Assembly: GCA_013289765.1 (NCBI GenBank) | Contig: JABCZI010000002.1 | Location: forward strand, 434,001 to 498,000 | From: Acidobacteriota bacterium | GTDB lineage: Bacteria; Acidobacteriota; Terriglobia; Terriglobales; Acidobacteriaceae | Length of the DNA stretch: 64,000 nucleotides | Reading direction: 5' to 3' | Part shown: positions 8,854-16,069 of the stretch, one piece after another | Numbering within the stretch: the first letter of the stretch is position 1 | Layout: every line of letters starts with the position of its first letter | Notes under the pieces: generated by a model | Seen by the model: the letters and a program-made list of their open reading frames with translations, nothing else | Told to the model about the DNA's origin: nothing | Databases searched by the model: none | Made by a program: the position numbers and the translations under genes

Positions 8854-9027
8854 CCAGAGCATGAACACCTGTTCGCCAAAGTGGAATGGGCGCATCCATC
8901 CGTGGACGAGTGGTTTACCAGAAACGCGAAATACAAGTGCGTTCAGGAGTTCTCTACTTTGGCGGACGCGGCTACTGATTATCTGCTGTTCTCGCTCGGC
9001 AAAGGCCGCTGGACGGCCCGGAAATGA
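8854..9027 (+). pseudogene. Probable gene remnant, 57 codons without a start
   Basis: Between an in-frame TAG at 8851 and a TGA at 9025 the plus strand reads a protein-like sequence (EHEHLFAKVEWAHPSVDEWF, then a Cys-containing helix and LLFSLGKGRWTARK) with balanced composition, aromatic residues and amphipathic helices. No start codon is present. This suggests the 3' end of a decayed gene. No family was recognised, and an overlapping ATG-started frame at 8843 gives poorer protein. The flanking repeats could mark the deletion. Confidence 0.3.
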
Positions 9028-9065
9028 CCTGCGGGGTAATGAGTGCAATCGCGATGTTTCGCCAA

Positions 9066-9659
9066 CTACGAACCTGGGAAGTGCTGAAGGCGCAGTAGGG
9101 CCGCTTTAGCTTCGTTGGCCCACTTCTCTGGGCCACGGAGCTTCTGCGCCGCCTTGTATTCCTCTATTGCCTGCGGAAGTTGATCCAGCTTCTCTAGCAC
9201 TCGCCCAAGCCGCACATGGGTGGCAACATCCCCCCGTTTTTCTTCGAGTGCGTCTTTGTAACGCAGCAACGCCCCTTTATAGTTCTTCTGTCCAAAGGAC
9301 TGATCGCCAACTTCGACGTTGTGAGCGGCCTCAAGCGCCATCTTCATCGCTGTGCCGCACGTCTCGGCGGCAACCGTATCGGAAACCGTTGTGTTGGAAC
9401 TCGTGTTCTGGTTGTCGGGCGCTCCTACTCGCGGCGGGGGTTCTGGAAAAGTTGGTGGCGTTTTTGAAACATCGATGCACCAGCCCCAGCTGCAGTGGAC
9501 CGTCGGGGAAGCGTCGGCATCGCGGTGTTTCCTTGTGGATTGCTCCTTACGCACCTCAGCAATGATGTCGTCAACCGGGCGCTCAGCGGGACACTCGGGC
9601 GGTACGGATTGCGCAAACATTGTTGCACTCACGATAACGACGGCCGCTGCCCGTCCCAT
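9066..9659 (-). CDS. Secreted TPR-repeat protein
   Basis: 197 residues from the ATG at 9659, which opens a signal peptide (AAAVVIVSATMFAQS, cleavage near 16-18). The frame is open upstream to 9827, but that extension is basic and not protein-like. Residues 20-100 are a Cys-containing, Pro-rich region with a WGWC motif at 58-61. Residues about 113-190 hold two tetratricopeptide repeats (GDQSFGQKNYKGALLRYKDA and the following VATHVRLGRVLEKLDQLPQA), which mediate protein contacts. The partner is unknown. It follows the gene at 9784-10218 by 124 bp on the same strand. Confidence 0.75.
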   Translation of the reverse strand: MGRAAAVVIVSATMFAQSVPPECPAERPVDDIIAEVRKEQSTRKHRDADASPTVHCSWGWCIDVSKTPPTFPEPPPRVGAPDNQNTSSNTTVSDTVAAETCGTAMKMALEAAHNVEVGDQSFGQKNYKGALLRYKDALEEKRGDVATHVRLGRVLEKLDQLPQAIEEYKAAQKLRGPEKWANEAKAALLRLQHFPGS

Positions 9660-9783
9660 TTGCACCCGCCCATTGTAGCGCCCCGCCTTACCCACATAAC
9701 TCTTGTTATCAGGCGATAGCGGGGGTTTTGAGTGTAACGGCGATGTTACGACACTTGATGCGTAGGAAAGTGCGAGGTTTCGC

Positions 9784-10218
9784 CTAGACCGTTTCGTTTT
9801 TTTCCCCGCAGAGCCGCAGAAACTCATTCACATCAAATGGCGGACCCTGCCGTACAATTCCCACGCCCATCCATTCGGCCGGAACCTTGGCTGCAGCAAG
9901 GAAGACCACGTCATCCGGCTGACCCTCTCGCGTGAATCGTGCTAGGTGTTCGGGCGCAATCTGGGCTATTGCCCGTACAAACCATGCGCGATAACTGACC
10001 GCCTCAATGTCGGCTCCCGGTTTGCATGCGCCCTTCATCAGGTCAACACCGACCGCGACATTCTTACCCGTATGATTGGCTTTAGCGTCAATTCCAATTT
10101 GCCAAACAGTCTTCACGTCCTCCGGTTCAACTGCAGGCACACGTTGTCCCGGCTTGCCCCCGAATCTCGGAGGCTCCTGCAGTTCCTCATCAACATTGCG
10201 CAAGAACTTGTCGTCCAT
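9784..10218 (-). CDS. Hypothetical protein, 144 residues
   Basis: No family was recognised. The protein is soluble, has no signal peptide and has balanced composition, with strands such as TVWQIGIDAKA and KNVAVGVDLMKGA and a helix AWFVRAIAQIAPEHLARF. The WQIGIDAK ... VGVDL pattern suggests an alpha/beta fold. It sits upstream of the secreted TPR gene on the same strand, with a repeat-rich gene-free stretch behind it, so the two may form a small accessory unit. The opposite-strand open frames are shadows with Arg-rich composition. Confidence 0.6.
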   Translation of the reverse strand: MDDKFLRNVDEELQEPPRFGGKPGQRVPAVEPEDVKTVWQIGIDAKANHTGKNVAVGVDLMKGACKPGADIEAVSYRAWFVRAIAQIAPEHLARFTREGQPDDVVFLAAAKVPAEWMGVGIVRQGPPFDVNEFLRLCGEKNETV

Positions 10219-10522
10219 GATGAGCCATGCTCCTTAAGATCACTACGGACATTGTAGGCGGGTGGCCCAGCCTTTGAAACTGACTGGCATCAGCAACACA
10301 GTGGGTGCCCCGTCCTTCGCGTTCTTGGCGAAGTGCGGGAGTCGGAATGCGGGCGCAAGTTTGTTGATCCATGTCGCGTCGTAACAAATCAAGCAGCGCA
10401 TGCAGCATCGCGGCCTACCCTTGCAAAAAACGCAAGGATTCCAGGAGGGCGGATTCCAGTCAGCTTTAAGGGATTGAACACTCGCCGCGAGCACCTTGCA
10501 CTGGGAAACATTCACCGACTAC
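10219..10522. other. 304-bp gap with repeat remnants
   Basis: It contains GGTGCCCCGTCCTTCGCG near 10303 and a small inverted repeat CCTTGC(6 nt)GCAAGG near 10418-10437, both of the kind seen in dispersed acidobacterial repeats. A 90-codon minus-strand frame at 10243-10515 crosses these repeats, is Cys-rich and was judged non-coding. Confidence 0.45.
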
Positions 10523-11647
10523 CTACTTCTTCCGCAACATCTCAATCACCCGCTCATAATCATCCACCGTTGCATACTCAATCACAATCTTGCCCTTCCC
10601 ATTCCGATCCCGGATTCTCACCCGCATTCCCAGCGTCCGCTCCATCTCCAGCTGTGCCGCGCGCACATTCGGATCCACCCAGCGCGCTCCTCCGGCTTTT
10701 CTCTGCTCCGCTCCCTCCTGCCGCTGCATGGCCACAAACCCGTTCAACTCCCGCACTCGTTCTTCAATCTCATTCAACTTTAAGTGCTTGGCCACCACCT
10801 CTTCCGCCAACTGCGGGATATGCGCCGTATTATCCAGCGACAGGATCTCCCTCGCATCGCTGAAGCTAAGCCGCCCTTCCAGCACGTGCTTCATCACTTC
10901 CTCAGGCAGCCGCAACAACCGCATGTAATTCGATACCGTCTCCCGCGAAACTCCAATCCTCTGCGCAATCTGCATCTGCGTCAGATTGAATTCCTTGCTC
11001 AGCACCCGGAACGCCTCCGCCTGCTCCACCGGATTCAGGTCCTGGCGTACTACGTTTTCCAGCACCGTCATCTCCGCCGCCTGTTGCAGCGAAAGCCTGC
11101 GTACCAGCGCCGGAATCGTATCCTTCCCTACCATCTTCGACGCTCGCAAGCGCCGCTCGCCCAGCACCAGAATGTAGCGCCCTTCATCCGCCGCCGGCCT
11201 CACCACCACCGGCTGTACGACCCCGTGCTCCTGGATCGAAACCGCCAACTCCTTCAGCCCTTCCTCCTCAAACATGTATCGCGTCTGATAAGGATTCGCA
11301 TCGATCAACGTGACGTCCAGATTCACCACCGAACTGGCCGAAATCGCCTGCGCATGAATCGAAATCACTTCGCTCTGGACCGCCCCACCCTCCTGGGTCG
11401 CCACTTCCGGTGACGTGTGCGGCGCAACCCCGCCAGCCGCGCCCAAACCCCTGTCATCCCGAGCATCCTTGTCATCCCGAGCGAAGCGCGGGACCTTGGC
11501 TTCCCCCCCCGCACTACCGCTCTGTCCAGGCCCGCTCTCGCGGCTAGGCACCACCACCCGCGGCCCCGGCAGCAACGACTCCAGCCCGCGCCCCAAAGCC
11601 CGCCGCTTCTCCACCTTCTCGTCCTTCTTCTCCGCCGCGATCGTCAT
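10523..11647 (-). CDS. parB: Chromosome partition protein ParB (Spo0J) with repeat-encoded linker
   Basis: 374 residues. ParB binds parS, clamps onto DNA using CTP, spreads, and stimulates the ParA ATPase. The N-terminal ALGRGLESLLPG (17-28) is the ParA-stimulating segment. The CTPase/ParB domain covers about 105-215, with GERRLRA at 163-169 and ENVVRQDLNPVEQA at 197-210. The HTH that reads parS (LTQMQIAQRIGVSRETVSNY) is at about 222-241, and the C-terminal dimer domain follows. The linker between 30 and 95 is unusually long and includes KVPRFARDDKDARDDR (51-66), which is the translation of a family A dispersed repeat (11451-11497). Downstream of parA on the same strand, 297 bp apart. Confidence 0.95.
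   Translation of the reverse strand: MTIAAEKKDEKVEKRRALGRGLESLLPGPRVVVPSRESGPGQSGSAGGEAKVPRFARDDKDARDDRGLGAAGGVAPHTSPEVATQEGGAVQSEVISIHAQAISASSVVNLDVTLIDANPYQTRYMFEEEGLKELAVSIQEHGVVQPVVVRPAADEGRYILVLGERRLRASKMVGKDTIPALVRRLSLQQAAEMTVLENVVRQDLNPVEQAEAFRVLSKEFNLTQMQIAQRIGVSRETVSNYMRLLRLPEEVMKHVLEGRLSFSDAREILSLDNTAHIPQLAEEVVAKHLKLNEIEERVRELNGFVAMQRQEGAEQRKAGGARWVDPNVRAAQLEMERTLGMRVRIRDRNGKGKIVIEYATVDDYERVIEMLRKK
11451..11497. repeat. Family A repeat inside parB
   Basis: Two copies of TCATCCCGAGC precede GAAGCGCGGGACCTTGGC, the same motif order as the intergenic repeats (TCATCCTGAGCG ... GGATCCCT). It is in frame with parB and encodes residues 51-66 between the N-terminal ParA-contact peptide and the ParB domain. 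Confidence 0.75.
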
Positions 11648-11725
11648 TCAGTTTTTCCTTAGTGAACCTTAGTGTCCTTCGTGAGTTTCCTTTGAGCTGA
11701 AATTCTTCGCTGTCACGACCCAACT

Positions 11726-11795
11726 CTGTCATCCTGAGCGTAGCAGTGGCTTGCGCGCCGCGCGCAAGCATCTGCGAAGCCGAAGGATCCCTTGC
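11726..11795. repeat. Dispersed palindromic repeat, family A (copy 3)
   Basis: CTGTCATCCTGAGCG, inverted repeat GGCTTGCGCGC/GCGCGCAAGC, then GAAGCCGAAGGATCCCTTGC, lying between parB and parA. With the direct repeat at 11899 it occupies much of this 297-bp gap. Confidence 0.8.
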
Positions 11796-11898
11796 ACTCC
11801 CATTGGCCGCTGACTACCGGCGACCGACCACTGCTCTTTCGCTTCAATCGACCCTCAAGTGGATACGCACCCGCATGCTAACGACTGCATCTGTAAAC

Positions 11899-11942
11899 AT
11901 ATATCGACATCCATCAATCTAATATATCGATGTCCATCAATG
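11899..11942. repeat. Two 21-bp direct repeats just behind parA
   Basis: ATATATCGACATCCATCAATC (11899-11919, written here in its two halves ATATATCGAC and ATCCATCAATC) and a second copy at 11922-11942 differing at three positions, with a 23-bp period. The pair ends 2 bp before the parA stop codon. The surrounding 41 bp (11878-11918) match rsmG 13805-13849 at 35 positions on the opposite strand. Confidence 0.75.
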
Positions 11943-11944
11943 TA

Positions 11945-12742
11945 TCAAGCGCTGATCGCCGCCCCCGCGTCCGCTGCCGCCAGATGCCGCCCCATGAGCT
12001 CCTTCGCCAGCCGTATGTAACTCTCCGCCCCCTTCGACCGCGGATCGTACACCAGCGCCGACTTCCCGTGACTCGGCGCCTCCGCCAGCCGTATGTTCCG
12101 CGGGATGGTGGCCGCGCACAACTTCTCCCCAAAATATTTCCGCAGCTCCGCCATCACCTGCTGCGCCAGGTTCGTCCGCTCATCCAGCATGGTGAGCACT
12201 ACGCCCTCAATCTCAAGCCCTGGATTCAGCGCCGCGCGAATTCTTTCCACAGTATCCAGCAGCTCACTGATGCCTTCGAGCGCAAAGTATTCCGCCTGCA
12301 TGGGAATGAGAACCGAATCGGCCGCGACCAGCGCGTTCAGCGTCAACAGATCGAGCGCCGGCGGACAGTCGAGCACAATATAAGAGAAGCGATCGCGCAA
12401 CGGCGCGATCGCGTCGCGCAACCGGTACTCGCGCCGCTCCGCTTCCACGAGCTCAATGTTTGCTCCGATCAAATTCTTGTGCGCAGGGATGATCCAGAGC
12501 TGCTCGAGCTCTGTGGTCGAGAGCGCCTGCTCGCCCGAGGCTTCGCCCAGCAGCAGGTGGTAACTCGAAACCCGCTCCGGATCTTTCACCAGCCCAAGCC
12601 CGCTCGATGCATTCGACTGCGGATCGCAATCGATGAGCAGCGTGTTCACTTCCGCAGCCGCGAAGGACGCGGCTAGGTTGATGGCAGTCGTAGTCTTACC
12701 CACGCCGCCCTTCTGATTGGCAACAGCGATAACGCGTCCCAT
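11945..12742 (-). CDS. parA: Chromosome partition ATPase ParA (Soj)
   Basis: 265 residues from the ATG at 12742; the frame is open to 12820 but family members start at this Met, followed by RVIAVANQKGGVGKTT. The deviant Walker A motif KGGVGKTT is at 11-18, the switch-like DCDPQSNASSG follows near 40, and Walker B is LDCPPALDLLT. ParA forms ATP-dependent dimers on the nucleoid, and ParB-parS complexes follow its gradient during origin segregation. The order rsmG-parA-parB on one strand is the usual origin-proximal cluster. The first of six parS-like sites starts 108 bp upstream of its start codon, so ParB could also repress the operon. Confidence 0.95.
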   Translation of the reverse strand: MGRVIAVANQKGGVGKTTTAINLAASFAAAEVNTLLIDCDPQSNASSGLGLVKDPERVSSYHLLLGEASGEQALSTTELEQLWIIPAHKNLIGANIELVEAERREYRLRDAIAPLRDRFSYIVLDCPPALDLLTLNALVAADSVLIPMQAEYFALEGISELLDTVERIRAALNPGLEIEGVVLTMLDERTNLAQQVMAELRKYFGEKLCAATIPRNIRLAEAPSHGKSALVYDPRSKGAESYIRLAKELMGRHLAAADAGAAISA

Positions 12743-12849
12743 AGATTGTCGAGGAGCCAGAGCTGTTCGCAGAATAGTTCGGTTCGCATTTCGAAAGCAA
12801 GGTCGAACTGTTGTGCACAAGAAGAATTTGTGTGCAAAACGCGCCCCAA

Positions 12850-12865
12850 TGTTCCGCGCGGAACA
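12850..12865. promoter_or_regulatory. parS-like site 1
   Basis: TGTTCCGCGCGGAACA, a perfect palindrome close to the parS consensus TGTTNCACGTGAAACA. Confidence 0.85.
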
Positions 12866-12883
12866 TTTTGAGCGCGCGATTAA

Positions 12884-12899
12884 TGTTCCGCGCGGAACA
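12884..12899. promoter_or_regulatory. parS-like site 2
   Basis: TGTTCCGCGCGGAACA, identical to site 1. Confidence 0.85.
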
Positions 12900-12926
12900 C
12901 TTAGGGAGAGAGAGTCGGAGCGCGCC

Positions 12927-12962
12927 TTAACGCGTGGTTCGCGCGGAGCGAAACCGCGTTAA
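12927..12962. repeat. Imperfect inverted repeat between parS-like sites 2 and 3
   Basis: TTAACGCGTGGTTCGC is followed after a short loop by GCGAAACCGCGTTAA, its near complement with one bulge and one mismatch. It could form a 15-bp stem or act as a binding site for another protein. Confidence 0.55.
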
Positions 12963-12963
12963 A

Positions 12964-12979
12964 TGTTCCGGTCGGAACA
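12964..12979. promoter_or_regulatory. parS-like site 3
   Basis: TGTTCCGGTCGGAACA; the outer six bases of each arm match sites 1 and 2 but the centre is not a perfect palindrome. Confidence 0.75.
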
Positions 12980-13020
12980 CTAAACGCATTTCACTTTCTG
13001 CAAGCCAGTTAGCGGCGTAA

Positions 13021-13036
13021 TGTTCCGGCTGGAACA
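13021..13036. promoter_or_regulatory. parS-like site 4
   Basis: TGTTCCGGCTGGAACA, with an asymmetric centre. Confidence 0.75.
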
Positions 13037-13060
13037 TTCGTTTGAATTATAGGTCCTGAG

Positions 13061-13076
13061 TGTTCCGGCCGGAACA
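13061..13076. promoter_or_regulatory. parS-like site 5
   Basis: TGTTCCGGCCGGAACA, a perfect palindrome. Confidence 0.8.
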
Positions 13077-13195
13077 TTCGCAACAATTTCGACTGTTTCC
13101 CACTTTTAGTTGATTTTGGTATGTATTTCATTTGCAAAATCGAAGCAGTTAATATATTTTGTTCCACTTTTACTATAATGGTGCAGGAACCCGAA

Positions 13196-13211
13196 TGTTC
13201 CAGCCGGAACA
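13196..13211. promoter_or_regulatory. parS-like site 6
   Basis: TGTTCCAGCCGGAACA; it abuts the stop codon of rsmG (13212). Confidence 0.7.
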
Positions 13212-13916
13212 TTACGAGGTTATTTGGCCGGTGAAAAGGATGCGGGATTGAGAGTTTGGAATTGGGATCGGCGGAATCCAAGTGAAAGTGGGGAGGGTGG
13301 CGCGGACTGTTTCGAGTTGGGAGGAGGAGATGAGGAGTGAGAGGCGTCCGCCGGGGACCAGGAGGGATGCGGCGACGGGGAGGACAGTCGACAAGCGCTC
13401 GACGGCGCGCAGGGTTACGAGATCGAAGGTGGATGGGGGAAGAGTTTCGGCGGGGACGTTTTGTATATCGACGTCCGTCAATGTAAGGGCGCGGGTGACT
13501 TCGCGAAGGAATGTAGCTTTCTTGTGATTCGATTCGATCAGAGTGAGGGCGACGTCGGGGGCCCAGAGTTTGATGGGGAGTCCGGGGAAGCCGGCACCGG
13601 AGCCGAGGTCGGCTACTCGGGCTTCGGCTGTCAGGCTTCGGGCTTCGGCAGAGTCAAGGTCAAAAGCTTTCACCGCAGAGGACGCGGAGGAAATGCTGGG
13701 GAAGAGGTGGCGGGCGGCGAAGAAGGATTCGCCAAAGTGGCGGGTGACGATTTCTTCGGGATCGCGGATGGCGGTGAGATTGATACGCGCGTTCCAGTGG
13801 AGGAGTATATCGATGTACGTCGATATATGTTTGTAGATACAGTCGTTAGTCGTTAGTCGCTGGTCGTTGGCTTCCAGAAACGGTACGAGCAGTTCGGCGA
13901 TGCGGTGCGTATCCAT
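13212..13916 (-). CDS. rsmG: 16S rRNA (guanine-527-N7) methyltransferase with repeat-derived inserts
   Basis: 234 residues. RsmG (GidB) methylates G527 of 16S rRNA with SAM. Core features: YIDILLHWNARINLTAI (34-50), the SAM loop VADLGSGAGFPGLP (101-114), and VTLRAVERL later. Two parts are not native-looking. Residues 24-38 are encoded by a copy (13805-13849) of the AT-rich repeat found behind parA. Residues 75-101, between the HLFPS helix and the SAM loop, are encoded by simple repeats (13615-13692). Both keep the frame. The C-terminal tail is Pro/Ser-rich. It lies upstream of the parS cluster and parA, the common origin-region arrangement; mnmG is absent. Confidence 0.9.
   Translation of the reverse strand: MDTHRIAELLVPFLEANDQRLTTNDCIYKHISTYIDILLHWNARINLTAIRDPEEIVTRHFGESFFAARHLFPSISSASSAVKAFDLDSAEARSLTAEARVADLGSGAGFPGLPIKLWAPDVALTLIESNHKKATFLREVTRALTLTDVDIQNVPAETLPPSTFDLVTLRAVERLSTVLPVAASLLVPGGRLSLLISSSQLETVRATLPTFTWIPPIPIPNSQSRILFTGQITS
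13615..13692. repeat. Simple repeats inside rsmG
   Basis: It contains three GGCTTCGG-type units and CACCGCAGAGGACGCGGAGG, a string otherwise typical of intergenic simple repeats. It translates in frame to about 27 Ala/Ser-rich residues immediately before the SAM-binding loop. Confidence 0.6.
13805..13849. repeat. AT-rich palindromic repeat inside rsmG, second copy of the post-parA repeat
   Basis: Contains the near-perfect palindrome TATATCGATGTACGTCGATA. On the minus strand it matches 11878-11918 at 35 of 41 positions. It encodes residues 24-38 of RsmG. A shorter match (17 of 21) to the 11899 unit lies further inside rsmG at 13463-13483. Confidence 0.7.
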
Positions 13917-14137
13917 TTACGTTTTACGTTTCGATTAAAGCATAAGCGCTGTGGCGAAGGGGGGAATCAGGATGGTAAGAGTGGAGTTCGGGGTATGTTT
14001 CGGATATCCGGCGTGAGGACTTTTAGGGGATCTCAGCGTAGCGATTGGGGCGAAGTGGGAAAGATATTTTCGTAGCAGAGGGCCGTGGTGCGGTCACCGG
14101 CTTTCCCGGCCATCAGTGGTTTTGGGTACCGACGTTT

Positions 14138-14157
14138 GTCGGACAGGAGTGTCCGAC
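14138..14157. repeat. Small hairpin repeat GTCGGACA/TGTCCGAC
   Basis: GTCGGACAGGAGTGTCCGAC, an 8-bp perfect stem with a 4-nt loop, in the 273-bp gap between rsmG and the next gene. It could act as a terminator stem, but there is no T-run. Confidence 0.5.
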
Positions 14158-14189
14158 CCACACGGAGGGCTTCTGGTATCCACTCGGGG

Positions 14190-15026
14190 CTACGGGTTTA
14201 CGCCTTGTTTGCGATTTATTTCGCGGGAAAATTCGGTGATGAAATTCAGCAGGGTGCCCCAGCCTAGTTGGCCTGCCATGGCGCGGCCACCTTCGGCGAA
14301 GGCGCTTCTGGGACCAGGCTTCCAGGCGGCTGATAACAGGCCACCGCCGAAGGCTCCTCCGTAGAGGGCTAATTGAGGACGCCAATGTTCTTCGCTGCGA
14401 TCGTAAGTCACCAGATTCCGCATCAAGGCATGGCGAGTGCGCGGCCAGATGCCTTCGCATTTGCATTGATCGTAGCGAACTTCGTATCCGAGCCTGGCAT
14501 TGCCGAGGGCCGCGAGGGTGTTTGCGGTAATGAACTGGCCCTCGCGGGATGCGAATCGTTCGGCATAGCCTCCGAAGCCATCGTCCCACTGACGAGGCGT
14601 GCCGGATGCCTGATCGATGCCGGCACCGAACATGCGCTTCATGTATGCGCCGGGAGTGGTCAAGGTTTGGCGCAGGTAGATTTCTTCGCGCTGCTTGTTG
14701 GTCAAAGTAGTCAGGGGCTGGTCGTTGCGGACATAGACTCCTGCAATCCAGGTGGACTCCCAATTGCGCGCGCGGATCAATCCGGCAGTGGCGGCGTGCT
14801 GGGTCATGGTCGCAGCCTGTTTGGAGCGGTCCTCGATCTGCTGGACCGGACCTGTATTTTCTTTTTTGACTGAGGGCGCGTCGGGGAGATCCGTCCCTTG
14901 AGTTTGACGGGAGTCGGGACTCTGAGCAGGGTCGGGGACTTGCGCCCAGCAGGGTGCTGACACCATCACGACCATCAGATACAACATTGGTACGAAAACC
15001 AGCTTGGCAGCACGCTCCTGTCGCAT
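14190..15026 (-). CDS. Secreted hypothetical protein with DAPS motif
   Basis: 278 residues from the ATG at 15026, which gives a clear signal peptide (VFVPMLYLMVVMVSAPCWAQ); the open frame continues to 15248 without coding character. After the signal comes a Pro/Ser/Gln-rich stretch with DLPDAPS, a motif often seen behind the signal peptide of acidobacterial exported proteins. The mature part (residues 100-278) has Tyr/Trp- and Gly-rich segments (YMKRMFGAGIDQASG, ALYGGAFGGGLLSAAW) compatible with a membrane-associated or barrel-like fold. No enzyme motif is visible. A 216-codon overlapping frame (14113-14763) is Arg-rich and was rejected. Confidence 0.7.
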   Translation of the reverse strand: MRQERAAKLVFVPMLYLMVVMVSAPCWAQVPDPAQSPDSRQTQGTDLPDAPSVKKENTGPVQQIEDRSKQAATMTQHAATAGLIRARNWESTWIAGVYVRNDQPLTTLTNKQREEIYLRQTLTTPGAYMKRMFGAGIDQASGTPRQWDDGFGGYAERFASREGQFITANTLAALGNARLGYEVRYDQCKCEGIWPRTRHALMRNLVTYDRSEEHWRPQLALYGGAFGGGLLSAAWKPGPRSAFAEGGRAMAGQLGWGTLLNFITEFSREINRKQGVNP

Positions 15027-15183
15027 CGTTCTAGAATACCCCACGCAAGAATACCCCAGGTTGGGGCTTCGGCAGTTTGACGGAAGGTTAAAAACAGCGA
15101 CAAAAGCGCGGACAGTATCCTCTGCACGCGGCTCCTTGCCCAGGGACGAAGAATTTTCTAAATTGAATTCATCCTCATTGAAT

Positions 15184-15846
15184 TCATCCGCGCTCGAAAG
15201 CGTGTTTCTTTTCGACTTCTTCGAGGGCGGCGCGCATTGCACTCTCAAATCTGTCGGCCTGACCTATGAGGCCAGGAGTGGGTTCGGCCCATTCGCCTTC
15301 CATGCGGATGAGGCCATCGCCGGCGACCAGGCGGGCGGCAATCTCGACTAAATGGCCGGGGGTGGTTTCGAGATATTGGGCGTCGGTGGGATCGGCGATC
15401 CAAACTTTTTTGTCTGCGACATTATCGGCGGCCAACTTGGTCTGCCAATAAACTTTGCGTTCGATGAAGGTAGCGATGGCTTCATCGGTCGCTTTCCCGA
15501 ACACCCACTTCTCGCGCTTGAAGTCATAGTGGCGGCTGGAAAAGGCGACCGGCTTCAGCTTCCCGGATTTCACGAACTCGATCTGGTTACGGTCTACTTC
15601 CTTGCGCAGGGCATTGATCACTGGAGGCTCCGCATCTTTCGGGTCGAGCGACGCAAGCACTTCTTTCACCGTGAGCGACAGGTTGACGGCGACGGGCGCG
15701 TGCAGGGCATCGGTGTTCTCCAGACGGAGGTCGCCATGAAGCACCCAGAAATCCGCGCCGGAGGTTGAGCGGTGGAACGGCCACTCCAGTTGGATGGTCA
15801 AAGGAAGACCGGTCATGGTCAACCAAATTTTTTTCTGCTCAGCCAT
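15184..15846 (-). CDS. Conserved hypothetical protein, 220 residues
   Basis: Start taken at the ATG at 15846; a GTG three codons upstream (15855) is an alternative. The protein is soluble, with no signal peptide. Segments include GLPLTIQLEWPFHRSTSGADFWVLHGDLRLENTDA (positions 15-49, a beta-rich start), VNLSLTVKEVL, and a helix ending with FESAMRAALEEVEKKHAF. No catalytic motif was recognised. It is 157 bp from the secreted protein gene on the same strand. The function is unknown; composition and the long frame support coding. Confidence 0.7.
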   Translation of the reverse strand: MAEQKKIWLTMTGLPLTIQLEWPFHRSTSGADFWVLHGDLRLENTDALHAPVAVNLSLTVKEVLASLDPKDAEPPVINALRKEVDRNQIEFVKSGKLKPVAFSSRHYDFKREKWVFGKATDEAIATFIERKVYWQTKLAADNVADKKVWIADPTDAQYLETTPGHLVEIAARLVAGDGLIRMEGEWAEPTPGLIGQADRFESAMRAALEEVEKKHAFERG

Positions 15847-16005
15847 TCTGCTCACCCAGCGGTGCCATTTGAGTCCTCTTTAATATGTGCAGGAGATTAA
15901 GATCAACCAATTCTATCGAAGTTCTTGCGGAGCATGGTGAAGTGCTGGCGGACCACCGGTGAACAGTTTGCTGAAAAGCCGACGAGGCTACGAAACACGA
16001 CCCGC

Positions 16006-16069
16006 GGGGGCTGAAGCCCACGCTAATTCTGAAAACTTTACGCGGCGCTAAAAGCGCCGCTCTTCCACG
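16006..16069. repeat. Composite palindromic repeat, family C (copy 1)
   Basis: GGGGGCTGAAGCCC, a spacer of about 24 nt, then GCGGCGCTAAAAGCGCCGC and TCTTCCAC. The same order and spacing are found at 59737-59798 and, in variant form, inside a gene at 34318-34378. Confidence 0.8.

Larger units (their letters stand above)
8483..9065. other. 583-bp gap without an intact gene
   Basis: It holds the family A repeat at 8519-8587, a CGCAGCGCTTCAGCGCTGCG palindrome at 8694-8713 and a probable gene remnant at 8854-9027. The remaining short open frames on both strands have no recognisable content. Confidence 0.6.
12743..13211. other. parS-bearing region between rsmG and parA
   Basis: 469 bp without a gene. 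It holds six 16-bp palindromes of the form TGTTCCNNNNGGAACA and a larger imperfect inverted repeat at 12927-12962. The spacing between the sites is irregular (34, 80, 57, 40 and 135 bp from start to start). The 13080-13200 stretch is AT-rich compared with its surroundings. Confidence 0.85.

Noticed and set aside
10243..10515. 90-codon minus-strand frame with many cysteines
   Set aside because: It runs across repeat remnants (GGTGCCCC and an inverted CCTTGC/GCAAGG), and its composition does not look like a conserved protein.
12850..13211. Regular 16-bp palindromes that could suggest a CRISPR array
   Set aside because: Spacing is irregular, units are palindromic and match parS, and no cas genes are present.
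14113..14763. 216-codon minus-strand frame overlapping the secreted protein gene
   Set aside because: Arg/Ser/His-rich shadow; the overlapping frame has a signal peptide and normal composition.
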